From the NCBI GenBank assembly GCA_963788205.1, contig CAWBGG010000007.1:620001-684000 (forward strand): 64,000 nucleotides of DNA. Direction: 5' to 3'. The DNA comes from CAVVMA01 sp963788205 (lineage in GTDB: Bacteria; Desulfobacterota; Binatia; Binatales; Binataceae). The position numbers and the translations under genes were made by a program. The notes under the pieces are model-generated. The model was not told the DNA's origin. It saw only the letters and a program-made list of their open reading frames with translations, and did no database searches. Shown in pieces: positions 15,975 through 25,547 of the stretch (its first letter is position 1; each line of letters begins with the position of its first letter).

Positions 15975-17759
15975 ATGGACAAAGCGATGTTCGTGCCCGA
16001 CACAATGAGGACGAACGCATACCGGGTCCTGGGGCTCTCGGGCAACGCCACTGCGTCCGAAATTCACAAGGCCGCCGCCAGCCTGAGACGGGCGGCTGCC
16101 CTTGGCCTTTCAGGTACGACTGCAGCCGATATTCCACAGCTGGGTGAGATACCTCGCACTGAAGCGGATATTCGGACGGCTCTTGGCCGCCTAGAGAATC
16201 CTGAGCAGCGCCTATGCGACAGGCTCTTCTGGTTCCACTTGCCGGCTGAGTGTCGGGGCCCGAAAGCTCCAGCCCGGCCGACCGAGGCCATCCCTGGGCA
16301 AACACATGGAGCCGCTTGGGACCATGACCAAGCCCTTCACAGCCTCTTTGCTGCCTTCGAGGTCGGGGAGGCCGATGCTGGTGTTCCACTCTGGGTCCAA
16401 GCCCTTCGTACATGGCACCAGGTCGTCTTCGATGACGACTACTGGGCCCTCACCTTGGCTCTCGAAAAGCAAGGTGCGTTCGAACCTGCCGCACTCCCTT
16501 CAGAGATCGACGACCTACGCGACAATGCGGTACGCTTGGCCGCCGAAGTCCTATTGGTGGCGGGGCGCGATGCACTTGCTCGGAACGATGCTTCGACTGT
16601 CCGCCGGATATTGGACACCCTGGGAGAACTAGCCGACACCGGGACGTGGGCAGCGCTTGCCCAAAAGGATATCGTCGCTCCCGCTGTCGAGCGCATCCGC
16701 ACCCTGTGCGCAGCCGTCGGCGAGGATTTTAGCTCCAAGATTGTTCGCGAACAGAATGCTCCGCCGCAAAACAAGACCCTGTGTGAGGCGGCACTGAAGC
16801 GCTTTCGAGCGGAAATCGAACCGGCGCTGCAGAGAGTGATTCAGCTTGTCCCGCCGGGCCACGACGCTGCCCAGCAGTCACTCGAGGAAGCTGCTCTCTG
16901 CCTGAGCAGGATCGCAACTGACTACACGTGGGCCGACGATTTCATCACATCCGAAAAGCTACAGGAAGAGGCACTCAGCCTGGCCCACGACACACTGGGC
17001 GTAATCAGGATTGAAGAGAACCTCGCGCCGATCCGCGAGTCAGCCCGGAAACAGCGCGTCTTTGGCGCGCTCACACCCATTTCTTCCGCACCGTCGCTGC
17101 GCACAGTCAACGGCTTTGGATTTAAGCTCTATGGCAAATCAGACCAGGATGATGATACGGAGTCATATGTCACAACGTACTACTTCGTGGCTCTGTTCAT
17201 GCCGATCATTCCCCTTGCTCGCTACAGAGTAATTGATTTGGGGAACCAGTATCGCTTTCTCGGCAAGATGCCCCTCCGAAAAGGTGATCGCTGGCATCTT
17301 GGCATAGCCGCAATAGCCGCGGTGGCGATCATCCTGTTTGGGGTGATCACTTCAAGCCAGACTACGAGCTCCTCTTACGCGCCTTCCGAGAGCTCGACGA
17401 ACTACGATTCGGATAGCCCTCAGAGTGTTCGACTCTCTGATCTCAAGGCTCGTATTGATTCCGGTAAGGCGCGCATCGCGGCTCTCGAAACAGAACTGGC
17501 GCCGACAATTGACAAGCTCACCAGCTTGAAAGCCCGTATGGACAGCATTGACGCCGAGCTCAAATCACTTGACGAACAACAGAAGGTCGGGCTTCAGATT
17601 GATACCCGCGACTACAACGCCAAGGTAAAGGCCTACAATGCACTTCTCGAGAAGCGGCGGGCGCTAATCGCCGCCAATCGCAGCAAGATGCAATCTTATG
17701 ACGACCTGTTAAACCAGGATTCGGCTCTCGTAGACCAGTACAACGCACTTCTTAAGTAG
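15975..17759 (+). CDS. J-like domain membrane protein with C-terminal coiled coil
   Basis: 594-aa protein, first gene of a chaperone-like operon. The N-terminus (TNAYRVLGLSGNATASEI, about residues 12-30) resembles helices I-II of a J-domain, but the HPD tripeptide needed to stimulate Hsp70 is absent. A helical, repeat-like region follows (about 100-370), then a beta-rich segment (VNGFGFKLYGKSDQD), one transmembrane helix (about 438-458, LGIAAIAAVAIILFGVI), a Ser-rich linker and a C-terminal coiled coil (LSDLKARIDSGKARIAALE). It lies 52 bp before an Hsp70-like gene. Its role as Hsp70 partner is inferred from context. Confidence 0.65.
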   Translation: MDKAMFVPDTMRTNAYRVLGLSGNATASEIHKAAASLRRAAALGLSGTTAADIPQLGEIPRTEADIRTALGRLENPEQRLCDRLFWFHLPAECRGPKAPARPTEAIPGQTHGAAWDHDQALHSLFAAFEVGEADAGVPLWVQALRTWHQVVFDDDYWALTLALEKQGAFEPAALPSEIDDLRDNAVRLAAEVLLVAGRDALARNDASTVRRILDTLGELADTGTWAALAQKDIVAPAVERIRTLCAAVGEDFSSKIVREQNAPPQNKTLCEAALKRFRAEIEPALQRVIQLVPPGHDAAQQSLEEAALCLSRIATDYTWADDFITSEKLQEEALSLAHDTLGVIRIEENLAPIRESARKQRVFGALTPISSAPSLRTVNGFGFKLYGKSDQDDDTESYVTTYYFVALFMPIIPLARYRVIDLGNQYRFLGKMPLRKGDRWHLGIAAIAAVAIILFGVITSSQTTSSSYAPSESSTNYDSDSPQSVRLSDLKARIDSGKARIAALETELAPTIDKLTSLKARMDSIDAELKSLDEQQKVGLQIDTRDYNAKVKAYNALLEKRRALIAANRSKMQSYDDLLNQDSALVDQYNALLK

Positions 17760-17811
17760 GGATTTTGAAGTATGCTCCCGTGGGAATTGCAGGAATAAAA
17801 TGAGGTCTTGA

Positions 17812-20331
17812 ATGAGCCAAACGGTTGATTATGGAATCGATTTGGGGACGACCAACTCCTGCATCGCGCGGTGGGAAGGAGGGTCGGTAAGGGTTTTCCA
17901 GAACAACGACCAGATGAATGTCACGCCGTCAGCGGTGCACATCTTGAGGCCGGGTCGGGTGATCGTAGGCCGCCGGGCGTACGCGGCGCTGCTGACGGAC
18001 CCGGCCAACGTATCCATCGAGTTTAAGCGCTGGATGGGACAGAAGGATCGCAAGCGATTCCCCGCTGCCCAGCGAGAATTGTCGGCGGAAGAGCTATCCG
18101 CAGAAGTCCTAAAGTCTCTAAGGGAGGACGTGCGCAGGCAGACCGGTGCGGATGTGACCACTGCCGTGATTACAGTTCCAGCTGCGTTCGGGGCACTTCA
18201 GTGTGAGGCTACTGCTCGTGCGGCCGAACTTGCAGGACTGCAGGAAGCGCCATTGCTTCAGGAACCCATAGCTGCTGCCATCGGTTACGGCGCGCGCCCA
18301 GGGAGCGCTAATGAGCGTTGGATGGTTTTTGATTTGGGCGGTGGGACACTCGACATCGCCGTGGTTTCGACCCGAGAGGGTCGGCTGAATGTTCTCGAAC
18401 ACCGAGGGAACAACCTGCTCGGTGGCAAGGATATCGACCGCTCGATTGTAGAGTACATTTTGTTGCCAGCCCTCGAAGCGAGCTACGATCTACGAGCTTC
18501 CGGACCGAACGCTGCGCGGAACGCACTGCTTTCCCAGGCTGCGCATCAAGGCCGAGGAAGCCAAGATCGACCTGTCTACGGACAGCCAAGTCGTTATGTC
18601 GTTGTTTGATCTGGGTAAAGACGACTCCGGAGAGCCCATCGAGATGGAAGTGCCGCTTACGCGTGCTCAACTTGAGGGGCTCATGGAACCACTGTTAGAG
18701 AAATGCTGCATCCTTGCTAAGGAGGCGCTAGCGGGTGCACGCCTAGCCGGAGCGGACTTGGACCGCATTCTTCTTGTCGGTGGTCCCACTCAATCTCCTG
18801 TTTTGCGTACGATGTTGAGCGCGCGCCTGGGCGCCCCTGTCGATTTCTCAGCAGACCCCATGACTGTCGTTGGGCGCGGCGCGGCGGTCTATGCGTCTAC
18901 TCTTGAGACGAAGAGGATCTCCGCGATATCCACCGCGACCCCCACGACCGGCGACTGCGTGCACCTAAAGCTGGCCTACGAGGCGGTCAGCGCTGAGGCG
19001 CACTCAACGGTGGCGGGACGTGTGGTAGAACACCACCCGAGATATCGAAATCAAGCTCGATTCAGAAGGCGGGCTCTGGACGAGCGGATGGATGAAGCCG
19101 AAAGAGGGGTTTTTCGAGATTTCCGTCCCTTTGAAGGAAGGCGACATCACGACCTTTTGGGTGTACGGTCGCGACGAACGGGGACAATTACTTGAGACAG
19201 ATACGCCAGAGTTTAAGGTGAGGCATGGGTTGGTTCCGTCTGCGCCACCTCTCCCCCATACACTCTCCTTCGAGGTCATGAACCCCGGAGGGAACCCAGC
19301 GCTAGATCCTGTGTTCTCCAAGGGGACCCCTCTGCCGACGGGAAGGACGGTCAAGTATCGCGCGACCCACGCACTGGTCCCGGACAAGCCTGATTCCGAC
19401 CTCGCGATTAAGCTCTGGGAAGGCGAATATTCTCGACGACCCGGACGCAAATGAATGGGTGGGCAACGTTTTGCTGCGCCACGATGGCGTCCGGCGGTCC
19501 CTGCCGGAAGGAGCGGAGATTGAGGTGACGATTCGGGTCGATCCCTCGAGGCTGATCACTGTCGGGGCTTTTGTACCACACCTGAATCAGCACTTCAGCG
19601 GACGCCTATATGTACCGCAGCGCGAGGAACAAGACTTTTCCAACCTCTCGCAGACAGTGGCATCGGAAACGCAGAAATACCGGGAGCGGCTCGAGCAGCT
19701 TGAGCGCACGTCATCCGATGCGTCAACCCAGACCGAACTCGAAGGCCTCCGCCGCGACCTTGATGAGCTTGATGCCAGGGTGCCCCCTCCCAGCATTACA
19801 CCAGGGACAGTCGATCCCGACGACGCCAGACGCATTGTCGAGGATTCTAAGACCGTCCGTGGCCGACTTGGGCGTCTCGAGCGCCGTGCTGATGCAAATC
19901 GCAACCCGGTGGAAACAACACAGTTCGTAGAGCTGGTAGAGATCGCGCAGGAAGTTGTCGCGCAATTCGGGACCTCACTTGAGAAGCAACAACTGCCGGT
20001 GCTTCGGCGTGAGCTGGAGCGTGCAGCCTCAAAGGGAGATGGCAAAGCGATCCAACGGGCAACCGCAGAAGTCGAGGCACTACGCTGGCGCGTACTCTTC
20101 AAACACGATTGGTTCTGGCGCGAGATTTTTGATTCCCTGTGTCAGCCCAACACCCCTTTCGTCGATCCGGCCGAAGCACGAACCCTCATTGCTAAGGGAC
20201 AAGCGGCAGTTTCTGGCGGAGATGGCGAGGGCCTGAGAGAGGTTGTGCGCGCGCTGTGGAAACTTGAGCCAAAGGGAAATGCCGAAGCGGGTCGTGAGCG
20301 CGCGGTTCGGTCGGGCCTGAGGAAGTTCTAA
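17812..20331 (+). CDS. Hsp70-like (DnaK family) ATPase with extended C-terminus (three frameshifts)
   Basis: Hsp70-type ATPase, about 838 residues after correction. All three Hsp70 ATPase signatures are present: YGIDLGTTNSCIARW, MVFDLGGGTLDIAVVS and ILLVGGPTQSPVLRTML. The C-terminal half is not a standard DnaK lid: it has beta-rich segments (FFEISVPLKEGDITTFWVYG; LPEGAEIEVTIRVD) and then a long coiled coil (about 19640-20060). Three one-base insertions break the frame near 18538, 19027 and 19429; removing one base at each restores continuous sequence. It is followed 5 bp later by a AAA+ gene. Three breaks in one gene could mean sequence error or early decay. Confidence 0.8.
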
Positions 20332-20336
20332 ATCTC

Positions 20337-21890
20337 ATGATCAAAAAGAGGCCAACGCTCGCAACTGGTCACTCGTTGGCGAGCCTGCCGGCTGTGACGA
20401 AAGTGTTGTACACAGATGAGCGCTGTGAACTCTATAGCCTTGGTGATGGTGAGACGGAACTACTGCTTGTGTGGGGCCCAGAGGGCTCTCAGCAGGAGGC
20501 GGGCCGCTTGGCAGAGTGGTGGACTGCTCAGCCTCCGCAAGTTCTTACCATCCTCCAAGTGCTCACAGTCGATCAGTCTGTCGCCAACTCATGTGGCGCT
20601 GTGTTAGCGTTACGGGGCCGCCGTCTGGAGGATGAGAGCTTGAGAGAGGCGGAGCAGGACCGTCTCAAGCGGCTCTTCCACGCTATGCTCGATGTCGTCA
20701 ACCGAGGCCTCTCAGTGCACATGTATCCGGACTTCAACCCTTCTCTAGCATGGCTAGGAACCGACGAGGAGGCTATGTGCACACTAGTACCGTTGGATGG
20801 TCCGGCGCCAGCCGAGGTGGATCAGGTTCGCTTGGTCGCGGAAGCCTTCTATCGGTTCGCTACAGGCATTGAACATGGTAAACTAGCAGGCGGAGTGCCT
20901 GCCCTTCTCCGCTGGTCAAAGTTCGGCGGAGAGGAACTCTCCAGGATCGTCGAGAGATGCCTTGCGCCAGCCAGTTCCAAGGTGTGCATAACAACCTGGT
21001 CTGGTCTGAACAACGCGCTTGGCCGTGTAAGGGCGGACGGTCAGAACTCGCAGGGTAGTTCCTCAAAAATGCGTTCGACGACACCGTCATCGGCGACAGG
21101 AAAAGGCCTCGACAAGGTCGCTGGTATGCACGCTCTCAAGGAGCTTTTGCGCCGCGAGGTCGTTGACCCGGTCAGGAATCCGGAGCCCTATCGGAGGTAC
21201 GGCCTCTCCATCCCGAATGGCATCCTGCTCTACGGTCCCCCCGGCTGCGGCAAGACCTACATCGCGCGACAACTCGCGGAGGAGTTGGGGCATTACTTCG
21301 CCGAAATCATCCCTTCAGAGTTGGCCAGCCCCTACGTCCACCAAAGCGTGATCCGGATTCGTGAGCTATTCGACGCTGCTGCCGAGCAGGCACCCGCAGT
21401 GGTATTTATCGACGAGTTCGAAGCACTCGTTCCGTCGAGAGAGGAACTGGGAGGTCACCAGCAATACAAGGCGGAGGAGGTCAACGAGTTCCTGGCTCAC
21501 CTGAACAGCTGTTCGGAGAAGAAGATTTTCCTGATCGCAGCGACAAACCAACCCCAAAAGATCGACCCGGCGGTTCGGCGGACCGGACGTCTCGACAAAC
21601 TCATCTACGTTGGGCCTCCAGACGCAGAAGCTCGGCGGGAGATGCTCGCGCTCCATCTTGAGGGCAGGCCTCTCGCTGCTGACTTCGATGTCGCAGCATT
21701 GGCCGAGGCGCTCGAAGGCTATTCCGCCAGCGACATACGCTTTCTGGTAGACGAGGCGGCCAGAGACGCGCTCAAAAGGCGCCAGGATATCACGAACGAG
21801 TCGTTTCGGTCCGCGATGGCCCGGATTCAGCCATCTGTGACGCCCGAAATCGAAGCTCAGTATCGCTCGATCGAGCAGAGAGGCGTCTGA
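20337..21890 (+). CDS. AAA+ ATPase (FtsH/proteasomal-ATPase-like) with kinase-like N-terminus
   Basis: 517-aa protein, last gene of the J-like/Hsp70-like operon. The C-terminal half is a classical AAA module: Walker A GPPGCGKT (about 299-306), Walker B VVFIDEFE (about 354-361), sensor AATNQPQKID and the RRTGRLDK arginine-finger region, then a C-terminal lid. The N-terminal 230 residues resemble a degenerate protein-kinase C-lobe (RLFHAMLDVVNRGLSVH; VRLVAEAFYRFATGIEHG; LSRIVERCLAP) without the catalytic HRD/DFG motifs. This is a weak match by eye. No protease domain is present. It probably remodels a protein target together with the Hsp70-like protein. Confidence 0.75.
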   Translation: MIKKRPTLATGHSLASLPAVTKVLYTDERCELYSLGDGETELLLVWGPEGSQQEAGRLAEWWTAQPPQVLTILQVLTVDQSVANSCGAVLALRGRRLEDESLREAEQDRLKRLFHAMLDVVNRGLSVHMYPDFNPSLAWLGTDEEAMCTLVPLDGPAPAEVDQVRLVAEAFYRFATGIEHGKLAGGVPALLRWSKFGGEELSRIVERCLAPASSKVCITTWSGLNNALGRVRADGQNSQGSSSKMRSTTPSSATGKGLDKVAGMHALKELLRREVVDPVRNPEPYRRYGLSIPNGILLYGPPGCGKTYIARQLAEELGHYFAEIIPSELASPYVHQSVIRIRELFDAAAEQAPAVVFIDEFEALVPSREELGGHQQYKAEEVNEFLAHLNSCSEKKIFLIAATNQPQKIDPAVRRTGRLDKLIYVGPPDAEARREMLALHLEGRPLAADFDVAALAEALEGYSASDIRFLVDEAARDALKRRQDITNESFRSAMARIQPSVTPEIEAQYRSIEQRGV

Positions 21891-21998
21891 TGCGCACCAC
21901 GAGGTCGGCGAGAACAGCGCGCTGCTGAGCACGTCGTACTCGGTTATTTGTGAGGCACTACACTTGCGCGCGGTGCGCCGTGTCCGTCGGCACGTTTC

Positions 21999-23384
21999 TC
22001 AAGCGTCAGGTTTTTCAAGCGTCAGGATCGCTTCGTAGAGCTTTACGCCCCGCGCTGCGCCGTTTCGGACCGACGAGTTGATGATACTGTTGCCAACGCG
22101 CTTCTTCCGCACCACGTCGATGCTCTGGACGGAAAGCCCGACCGAACGGCTCTCAGCGATATCGGCCCAGATCTCGTCGGTCTTCACCTCGTGGCCTTGA
22201 ACGACGGAGTTCCCGATCACGACTAGCGCTCGTCCGCCGGGGGCAAGGTACTGTGAGATGGTATTGAGAAAGTCGAATGAGTCGTTGAAGTAGGTAGCCA
22301 GATAGTTTGCCCATCCCTGCCCGTCGTACACCCGATGCTGATGCCGGGTTTTCCGAATTTCGCCGAGCAAGTCCGCCAATGCCGGAAAACTGAACTTCAT
22401 GGCAATCTCGGGTTGCTCGCGAACCGTTTGCCAGAACTTGCCGAAGTTGCGCTGCTCCATTTCTCGCAGCGCATCGGTTGAGGTCACGAATCCAAGCCAC
22501 CAGAGCTGCGGCCGGGTGTTGCGGAGATAATGATAGTTGTTCGCGTAGGGCGGAGAGGTGATCACCAAATCGATCGTCCCGGGTTCAAGAACCTCGCTTA
22601 GCGCCGTCCACGAACGCCCATACACGGCCGCCTGGCCGGGAGCCGGACACTCCGTCTGGAACGACTTGATATCCGCGAGCATCTCCCTCAGCTTGGCCTC
22701 AAGCACTTGCAGGACCGGAGCATCAGCGACATCGGGCTTACCCGCGCCTCGGCGAGTGCCAAGACTCGGTTCATAACTATAGTTTGAGAACTTCACCATC
22801 ACGGCTGCGAACGCCAGGCGGAACAGGTCTCTTAGCGAGGGCGATTCCAAATCCCGAATCCACGCGAGCACTCGGAGAACCCGCTTTTCGACTTTGGGGC
22901 TGAAGAAAGGCACCCGGCTGCGAAAGCCCGGCGGCGGCGCGATTGGTTCAACCGCGGCGGCCTCCCGAACGAAGTGTTCGATTGCGTCGCGAAATTCGCG
23001 CGGGTCGAGGGTTGTCGCAGCGACCTTCGTTTGCGATGCAAACGCTGCGTAGGGGTTGGTCTCGAATCCGACGGCGCGGAATCGAGGACCCCGGCGAATT
23101 ACCTCGACGATGGTCGTCCCGACGCCAGCGAAGGGATCCATCACGAGTCCGCCGCGCGGCAGGTATTTCTCAAGCGCGTCGGTCACGAAACGTGCGGAGA
23201 AACCGGCGATCCACGGGACCCATCGATGCACGGCCTCGGAACGATTTTCGGAAAACGCAGGATCGCTGAAACCGTGGCCGTTGGCTTTGAACAGCCGCAT
23301 CTGGCGCGAACTCGCTGAGCTCACGGTGGCGAGGCGGCCTCGGCCCCGACGCGAGGCATTTCCGGTTGCGCGGCTTGAGGCCAT
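21999..23384 (-). CDS. Solitary DNA methyltransferase (SPPY type)
   Basis: 461-aa SAM-dependent DNA methyltransferase. The AdoMet-binding motif VMDPFAGVGTTIVEV is at about residues 82-96 and the catalytic motif IDLVITSPPYANNYHY at about 271-287. SPPY suggests N4-cytosine (or N6-adenine) methylation. The motif I to motif IV order is that of alpha/gamma-type enzymes. A later GGRALVVIGNSVVQGHEV strand completes the fold. No restriction gene is adjacent. A small ribbon-helix-helix reading frame ends 7 bp upstream and could be a regulator. Confidence 0.85.
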   Translation of the reverse strand: MASSRATGNASRRGRGRLATVSSASSRQMRLFKANGHGFSDPAFSENRSEAVHRWVPWIAGFSARFVTDALEKYLPRGGLVMDPFAGVGTTIVEVIRRGPRFRAVGFETNPYAAFASQTKVAATTLDPREFRDAIEHFVREAAAVEPIAPPPGFRSRVPFFSPKVEKRVLRVLAWIRDLESPSLRDLFRLAFAAVMVKFSNYSYEPSLGTRRGAGKPDVADAPVLQVLEAKLREMLADIKSFQTECPAPGQAAVYGRSWTALSEVLEPGTIDLVITSPPYANNYHYLRNTRPQLWWLGFVTSTDALREMEQRNFGKFWQTVREQPEIAMKFSFPALADLLGEIRKTRHQHRVYDGQGWANYLATYFNDSFDFLNTISQYLAPGGRALVVIGNSVVQGHEVKTDEIWADIAESRSVGLSVQSIDVVRKKRVGNSIINSSVRNGAARGVKLYEAILTLEKPDA

Positions 23385-23391
23385 CGCGGAA

Positions 23392-23601
23392 TCAAACCCC
23401 GATGCGAGAAGGACTGCTCGCCAGCTCTCTAATCAAGCGGTCGATAGCTATACGAACCAGTTCACTCTTGGCGACATGCCGACTTCGCGCGAGTTGTTCG
23501 AGCTGCGAAGCCTGGTCTGCGCGAAGGTACAGGGTAAAGGGAAGACCCCTGCGGCGGGTTGCCTTTCCTGGTTGAGCCTTGAATCGCGTTAGCCCGATGG
23601 C
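23392..23601 (-). CDS. Ribbon-helix-helix (CopG-like) small protein, start unclear
   Basis: A 69-codon open frame whose conserved part reads PFTLYLRADQASQLEQLA, followed by VAKSELVRIAIDRLIREL. This is the beta-strand-helix-helix pattern of CopG/Arc/MetJ regulators. No ATG, GTG or TTG lies between the upstream in-frame TAA (23604-23602) and the beta strand; an ATC (23598) is the closest candidate, or the start has been lost or shifted by an indel. Its stop lies 7 bp before the methyltransferase ATG, suggesting a co-transcribed regulator. Confidence 0.55.
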   Translation of the reverse strand, partial: AIGLTRFKAQPGKATRRRGLPFTLYLRADQASQLEQLARSRHVAKSELVRIAIDRLIRELASSPSRIGV

Positions 23602-23634
23602 TTATCAGCCACAAAATATCTGAAGCCGATTTGG

Positions 23635-24063
23635 CTACCGAGCCGGAGTGTACAGAAATACCTGATGGTCGTTCCCCTGCTCGTCGAGAAATGATTTCTG
23701 TGTGCCCATCACCTTGCCAGCTTCCAGAAGACGGTACATCGCCTCAGCTAGTACCGCAGGATCGATGCGAAGTGGCGTAAGCCGTAATTGAATTTCATCG
23801 AACGTCTTCCCATGACCGTCATCTGGGATAGTCTTTTCGATTTGAACATAAGCCTCTCCAATCTGTTCCTCATGTTGGTGCGCTTGATACGCGGCAGCGC
23901 CGATAAGCACAGAAACCCCAGCCAGCGTAAGCATTATGAGAATCGTTCGCCCGGGATGCTCGCGGAGATACTCCACCAGCATTGCAATCGAAATCGCGCA
24001 ACCTACGATAGAGACGAGCAGGTCGAGCGGAATGAGCGTGATGCTCTCTAGAACCTCGATCAT
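23635..24063 (-). CDS. Two-helix membrane protein with small winged-helix-like domain
   Basis: 142-aa protein of unknown function. Two transmembrane helices (about 11-30 and 40-60) are followed by a cytosolic domain beginning DDGHGKTFDEIQLRLT and ending with MYRLLEAGKVMG, which looks winged-helix-like. The same domain occurs in the next upstream gene (DGHRRTFEEVHASMFK), so the two are partial paralogues. The genes at 23635-25336 form one minus-strand cluster with short gaps. Confidence 0.55.
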   Translation of the reverse strand: MIEVLESITLIPLDLLVSIVGCAISIAMLVEYLREHPGRTILIMLTLAGVSVLIGAAAYQAHQHEEQIGEAYVQIEKTIPDDGHGKTFDEIQLRLTPLRIDPAVLAEAMYRLLEAGKVMGTQKSFLDEQGNDHQVFLYTPAR

Positions 24064-24071
24064 CGCGCAGT

Positions 24072-24890
24072 TCAGCCTCGGGGGGGGACGAGTTCCGCGC
24101 TCAGAAGGGTGGCGGGACCGTTCGTTTCACCCAGGGACCATATGAACGCAACCTTGCCCCCATGGACCGATATAAGCTTGACTTTGGGGATATCCTCGTC
24201 GAGCTTTATCGAAAGTGTACCAACGGCGTCGTACGGCGCTGCCCTGTCTCGAGATCGTAGAACGTCGAACTTGCCTACAATTTTGTAAGGTTCCTTAAAT
24301 TCGTGGCCGACCGGCAGGAGGCGAACGATTACCGTCTTTGCGGTGCCGCCGATCGTGAGTTTGAGTTCGTCTCCGCGTTTGAGGTCCGTGATTTCTTTGA
24401 GGTCTATCCAACCGTCTGACGACAATGACGTAATGCGACCAGGAAGGATGTTCCTATCGGAATTCGTAACGCGAAATATCCAGGTCCGGAGCTCTTCTCG
24501 TGGCACCCCATCCACGATCTCAGTGCAAGCCACGACGTCTTGCTCGACTTGCTCGGCGTCAACTAATCGATCCAACGCCTCAATCGCTTCGAAAGGATCC
24601 GTCTTGAACATAGACGCGTGCACCTCCTCGAAGGTTCTCCTGTGACCATCAATGATCGTGCGGATTCGTTTTTGGAGCTTAGCAATCTGCCGGTCGTGCG
24701 TTGCGGTTGCTTGCTCGGACTGTCGCCACGCGCGGAACGAAAGCAAGAGGGCCACAAACACGAAAACGATAGCCGTTCCGATGACAGCGCGAGTTTTAGG
24801 TTTCTTGTCTTGCCAAACGAAGTAACCGAGGGTTGCGATGGTCGCCGCACAACTTAGGATCGAAGCCAGGTCGTCCGGAATGCCCAGCAT
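24072..24890 (-). CDS. Membrane protein with winged-helix-like and beta domain (unknown)
   Basis: About 272 aa. Two N-terminal hydrophobic helices are followed by a winged-helix-like segment shared with the 142-aa neighbour downstream. A C-terminal domain (about 160-272: GWIDLKEITDLKRGDELKL, SVHGGKVAF, NGPATLLSAEL) is shared with the secreted neighbour upstream. The start MLGIPDDL at 24890 follows the previous gene's stop by 17 bp and is preferred over 24977, which would overlap that gene. No known family was recognised. Confidence 0.55.
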   Translation of the reverse strand: MLGIPDDLASILSCAATIATLGYFVWQDKKPKTRAVIGTAIVFVFVALLLSFRAWRQSEQATATHDRQIAKLQKRIRTIIDGHRRTFEEVHASMFKTDPFEAIEALDRLVDAEQVEQDVVACTEIVDGVPREELRTWIFRVTNSDRNILPGRITSLSSDGWIDLKEITDLKRGDELKLTIGGTAKTVIVRLLPVGHEFKEPYKIVGKFDVLRSRDRAAPYDAVGTLSIKLDEDIPKVKLISVHGGKVAFIWSLGETNGPATLLSAELVPPRG

Positions 24891-24907
24891 TGGCAGCGCA
24901 CGCGTGG

Positions 24908-25336
24908 CTATTTCAGCCGTTCGGCACGAAGGAGAGTGGCTGGACCATTGTCCTCGCCCAAGGGATACAGGCCCCAAGGATTCGTTCCGCCGTGAACGGA
25001 TATCTGCTTGGTTTGTAGATGGTCCTCCTGGAAAGTAATGTCGACGGTTCGGTCTGCTCGCTCAAGGGGAACCGCGCCGCCTTCGATTCCGACCGGGTCA
25101 TCCGCCTGCTCATCTTTCGGGAGAAAGCGGACAATTATTCTTTTGGCAGAGCCGCCGATCTTGAGCCGGACCTTGTCTCCCCTTTTGAAATCGGTGGGGG
25201 TCTTGAGGTCGATCCAGCCGGATCCCCAATGTTCCGAATGCCCTATATCTCCTTTGAGTGGCTGTGCAGATGCCGGGCTCACAAGGGTTAGCGCAATTAT
25301 GAATACCAAAGGGGCAGCCCCGATTGCCCGTCTCAT
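24908..25336 (-). CDS. Secreted single-domain protein, paralogous to neighbour's C-terminus
   Basis: 142-aa protein with a clear Sec signal peptide (basic start MRR, hydrophobic stretch, then SPASAQ cleavage region). The mature part is one domain: GWIDLKTPTDFKRGDKVRL, KIGGSAKRIIVRFLP, SVHGGTNPW and NGPATLLRAERL. It matches the C-terminal domain of the next gene segment by segment. The function is unknown. It lies first in a three-gene cluster. Confidence 0.6.
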   Translation of the reverse strand: MRRAIGAAPLVFIIALTLVSPASAQPLKGDIGHSEHWGSGWIDLKTPTDFKRGDKVRLKIGGSAKRIIVRFLPKDEQADDPVGIEGGAVPLERADRTVDITFQEDHLQTKQISVHGGTNPWGLYPLGEDNGPATLLRAERLK

Positions 25337-25547
25337 TCATTACCTCCCGCTTATCCTTGAATTTGTGCGCTTATATAACGAACACTCTCAGGGTCCGGTT
25401 TCAGCAGACCGGAATTTCGGTTTTGCCTCACTCCTATTGACGGGTTTAGGCCAAATGGCCTCTCTTTTCAAGGGCGCGGCCGGTGATCAAACGCCTCGTG
25501 TACCTACACTCGTTGTCAACAATCGACGCGCCGCGCAGTACTTCTAT

